Part shown: positions 24,267-24,403 of the stretch, one piece after another
Position numbering within the stretch: position 1 is the first letter of the stretch
How the letters are laid out: every line of letters starts with the position of its first letter
Source: Rhodococcus sp. IITR03
Lineage (GTDB): Bacteria > Actinomycetota > Actinomycetes > Mycobacteriales > Mycobacteriaceae
Assembly: GCA_001017865.1 (NCBI GenBank)
Contig: LATQ01000001.1
Span: forward strand, 871,184-895,586
Length of the DNA: 24,403 bases
Direction: 5' to 3'
Translations under genes and position numbers: made by a program
The notes under the pieces: generated by a model
Databases searched by the model: none
What the model was told of the DNA's origin: nothing
The model's input: only the letters and a program-made list of their open reading frames with translations

Positions 24267-24403
24267 ATGAAGAACCTGCTGACGCGATTCGAAGAAAAAG
24301 CCCCCGAGATCGTCTTCGAGTGGCACGACACCGAGACCACCGCCCGGGCTGGGTCGTCATCAACTCGCTGCGGGGCGGCGCGGCCGGCGGCGGCACCGCC
24401 ATG
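24267..24403 (+). CDS. Glu/Leu/Phe/Val dehydrogenase, 5' end only, one frameshift
   Basis: This is the beginning of an amino-acid dehydrogenase that runs off the window. ATG 24267 gives NLLTRFEEKAPEIVFEWHD, then after a missing base near nt 24348 the frame continues as GWVVINSLRGGAAGGGTAM. The glycine-rich SLRGGAAGGG segment is the dimerisation/substrate-domain motif of the ELFV dehydrogenases, which reversibly deaminate Glu, Leu, Phe or Val with NAD(P). Which amino acid is used cannot be told from this fragment. It follows lrp/asnC in the same direction with a 141-bp gap holding the stem-loop. Confidence 0.75.
   Translation, partial: MKNLLTRFEEKAPEIVFEWHDTETTARAGSSSTRCGAARPAAAPP

Overview
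The window is high-GC actinobacterial DNA, most likely Rhodococcus or a close Nocardiaceae/Mycobacteriales relative. The evidence is strong G/C third-position bias, frequent GTG starts, ATGA/GTGA start-stop overlaps between operon genes, and the gene content: an MHS-type transporter, an NDMA-type Zn alcohol dehydrogenase, an actinobacterial PolA-like polymerase, a divergent TetR/P450 pair, and hppD beside lrp. No tRNA, rRNA, IS element or CRISPR array was seen. No gap between genes exceeds 300 bases.

The main caveat is that most genes longer than about 400 bp carry one or more single-base frameshifts while their conserved motifs continue uninterrupted across frames. Many breaks fall in or beside short G or C runs. 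This looks like homopolymer miscalling in the assembly, not mass gene decay. Gene limits below span the frames, and corrected lengths are inferred.

Layout. 1-1667: 3' part of a sensor histidine kinase and its NarL-type response regulator (+). 1681-2084: small secreted protein (-). 2218-7140: five-gene catabolic operon (-) with an NTF2-fold protein, two SDRs, a KstD/fumarate-reductase-like flavoprotein and an MHS transporter, divergent from an IclR regulator (7248-7982, +) with a palindromic site between them. 8090-9591: YhgE/Pip-like membrane protein (+). 9706-11289: PolA-like exonuclease/polymerase (+). 11262-13763: DNA-alkylation repair operon (-), transcribed MGMT, ECF sigma factor, second MGMT, AlkA glycosylase. 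13871-14593: coiled-coil protein (+), followed by 24-bp tandem repeats. 14659-16749: TetR (-) and P450 (+), divergent around a perfect 24-bp palindrome. 16754-20445: TetR2 (-) and a tightly overlapping acyl-CoA dehydrogenase / APH-type kinase / SDR operon (-), resembling a split ACAD10/11 or LvaC-LvaA-LvaD module for 4-hydroxyacyl-CoA metabolism. 20503-21630: NDMA-type alcohol dehydrogenase (-) behind a CRP/GlxR-like site, divergent from an SRPBCC protein (+). 22229-24403: hppD (-), divergent lrp/asnC regulator (+), and the start of a Glu/Leu/Phe/Val dehydrogenase (+), suggesting aromatic and branched amino-acid catabolism.

The most interesting units are the alkylation-repair operon with an internal ECF sigma factor between two methyltransferases, and the putative 4-hydroxyacyl-CoA module.
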